DNA of 64,000 nucleotides from the NCBI GenBank assembly GCA_938015415.1, contig CALLPK010000027.1, positions 30,899 through 94,898 of the forward strand, given 5' to 3'. The notes under the pieces were generated by a model. The model did not search any database. It was not told the DNA's origin and was given only the letters and a program-made list of their open reading frames with translations. Below are positions 63,877-64,000 of the stretch, piece by piece. Source of the stretch: an uncultured Saprospiraceae bacterium. GTDB taxonomy: Bacteria > Bacteroidota > Bacteroidia > Chitinophagales > Saprospiraceae. The position numbers were made by a program, and so were the translations under genes. Within the stretch, counting starts at the first letter, position 1, and every line of letters starts with the position of its first letter.

Positions 63877-64000
63877 ATGCGAATTCTCCTCCTCTTTACT
63901 TTACTGGCAATAATTTTATTTTTCTTTTCCTGTAGTTCGAAAGAAACAAAAACGGAGAAAGCATCTGCTGCACCAGTTTATGATCTGGCCAAAACCGCTA
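63877..64000 (+). CDS. Lipoprotein, 3' truncated by the window edge
   Basis: Open to the window end. MRILLLFTLLAIILFFFSC followed by SSKETKTEK is a lipoprotein signal peptide with lipobox FFSC (Cys19) and a charged linker. The product cannot be identified from the 41 residues visible. Confidence 0.7.
   Translation, partial: MRILLLFTLLAIILFFFSCSSKETKTEKASAAPVYDLAKTA

Noticed and set aside
1-64000. tRNA or rRNA genes
   Set aside because: No cloverleaf with a TTCRA-type T-loop and no rRNA-like segment was noticed on reading; a tRNAscan run would settle this.

Overview
The window is chromosomal DNA from a Bacteroidota bacterium, most likely a Saprospiria/Lewinella-like marine gliding bacterium (inference). 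The grounds are type IX secretion (T9SS) hallmarks (a CHU_C-type C-terminal domain, a PorP/SprF protein, a T9SS sorting-domain protein), a TonB receptor paired with a DUF4249 lipoprotein, many SpII lipoproteins, and promoters of the Bacteroidota form TTG-N19-21-TAnnTTTG. No rRNA, tRNA or CRISPR array was seen.

Layout. 1-7.3 kb: end of a large adhesin-like T9SS substrate with its PorP/SprF partner, a divergent HTH regulator, a T9SS cargo protein, a secreted lipase-like hydrolase and a PQQ-propeller lipoprotein. 7.5-14.7 kb: an island on the minus strand, read as a retron: WGR-HEAT protein, winged-helix/SWIM zinc-finger protein, TWO tandem retron-type ncRNAs, and a reverse transcriptase with NAxxH, YADD and VTG motifs. 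15-20.2 kb: photolyase, a short inverted-repeat element in two copies, a GxxExxY protein, an outer-membrane HhH/barrel protein and a MORN-like lipoprotein. 20.6-23.4 kb: an HlyD-like / VTC polyphosphate polymerase / DUF4956 operon whose leader can fold over its start codon. 23.6-29 kb: alkane hydroxylase with a TetR regulator and candidate operator, then an SGNH hydrolase facing a carbamoyltransferase-DUF5989-SxtJ set. 29.3-35.4 kb: a PolX-like protein with a lost polymerase site, an AT-rich Crp-peroxiredoxin-SDR cassette, MltG and PanB. 35.6-41 kb: DUF4249 lipoprotein, Imm33/DUF2185-like protein, a probable small RNA gene with its own promoter and terminator, and an aromatic amino-acid operon (aminotransferase, prephenate dehydrogenase, DAHP synthase-chorismate mutase). 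41-53.6 kb: secreted proteins, PepT, NADH dehydrogenase II, a TPR/SPOR-like protein, MnmD, an unlisted 56-residue lipoprotein, an Mpl-like Mur ligase, TonB receptor plus DUF4249, and YebC/PmpR. 53.9-64 kb: a very large lipoprotein joining metallophosphoesterase, kinase-like and beta-barrel parts, a GAF protein, acyl-CoA dehydrogenase, 3-oxoacid CoA-transferase A and B separated by an 8-bp tandem repeat, and two small exported proteins.

The most notable system is the retron. Its gene set matches, from memory, what has been catalogued as type XIII (RT + WHSWIM + HEAT/ARM). What stands out is the duplicated ncRNA: each copy has its own, unrelated but internally complementary a1/a2 ends and an msd stem with different sequence but the same fold. 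Second rank: the phosphoesterase/kinase-like/barrel protein, the start-codon-sequestering leader at 20.64-20.74 kb, and the small RNA gene at 37.4-37.65 kb.
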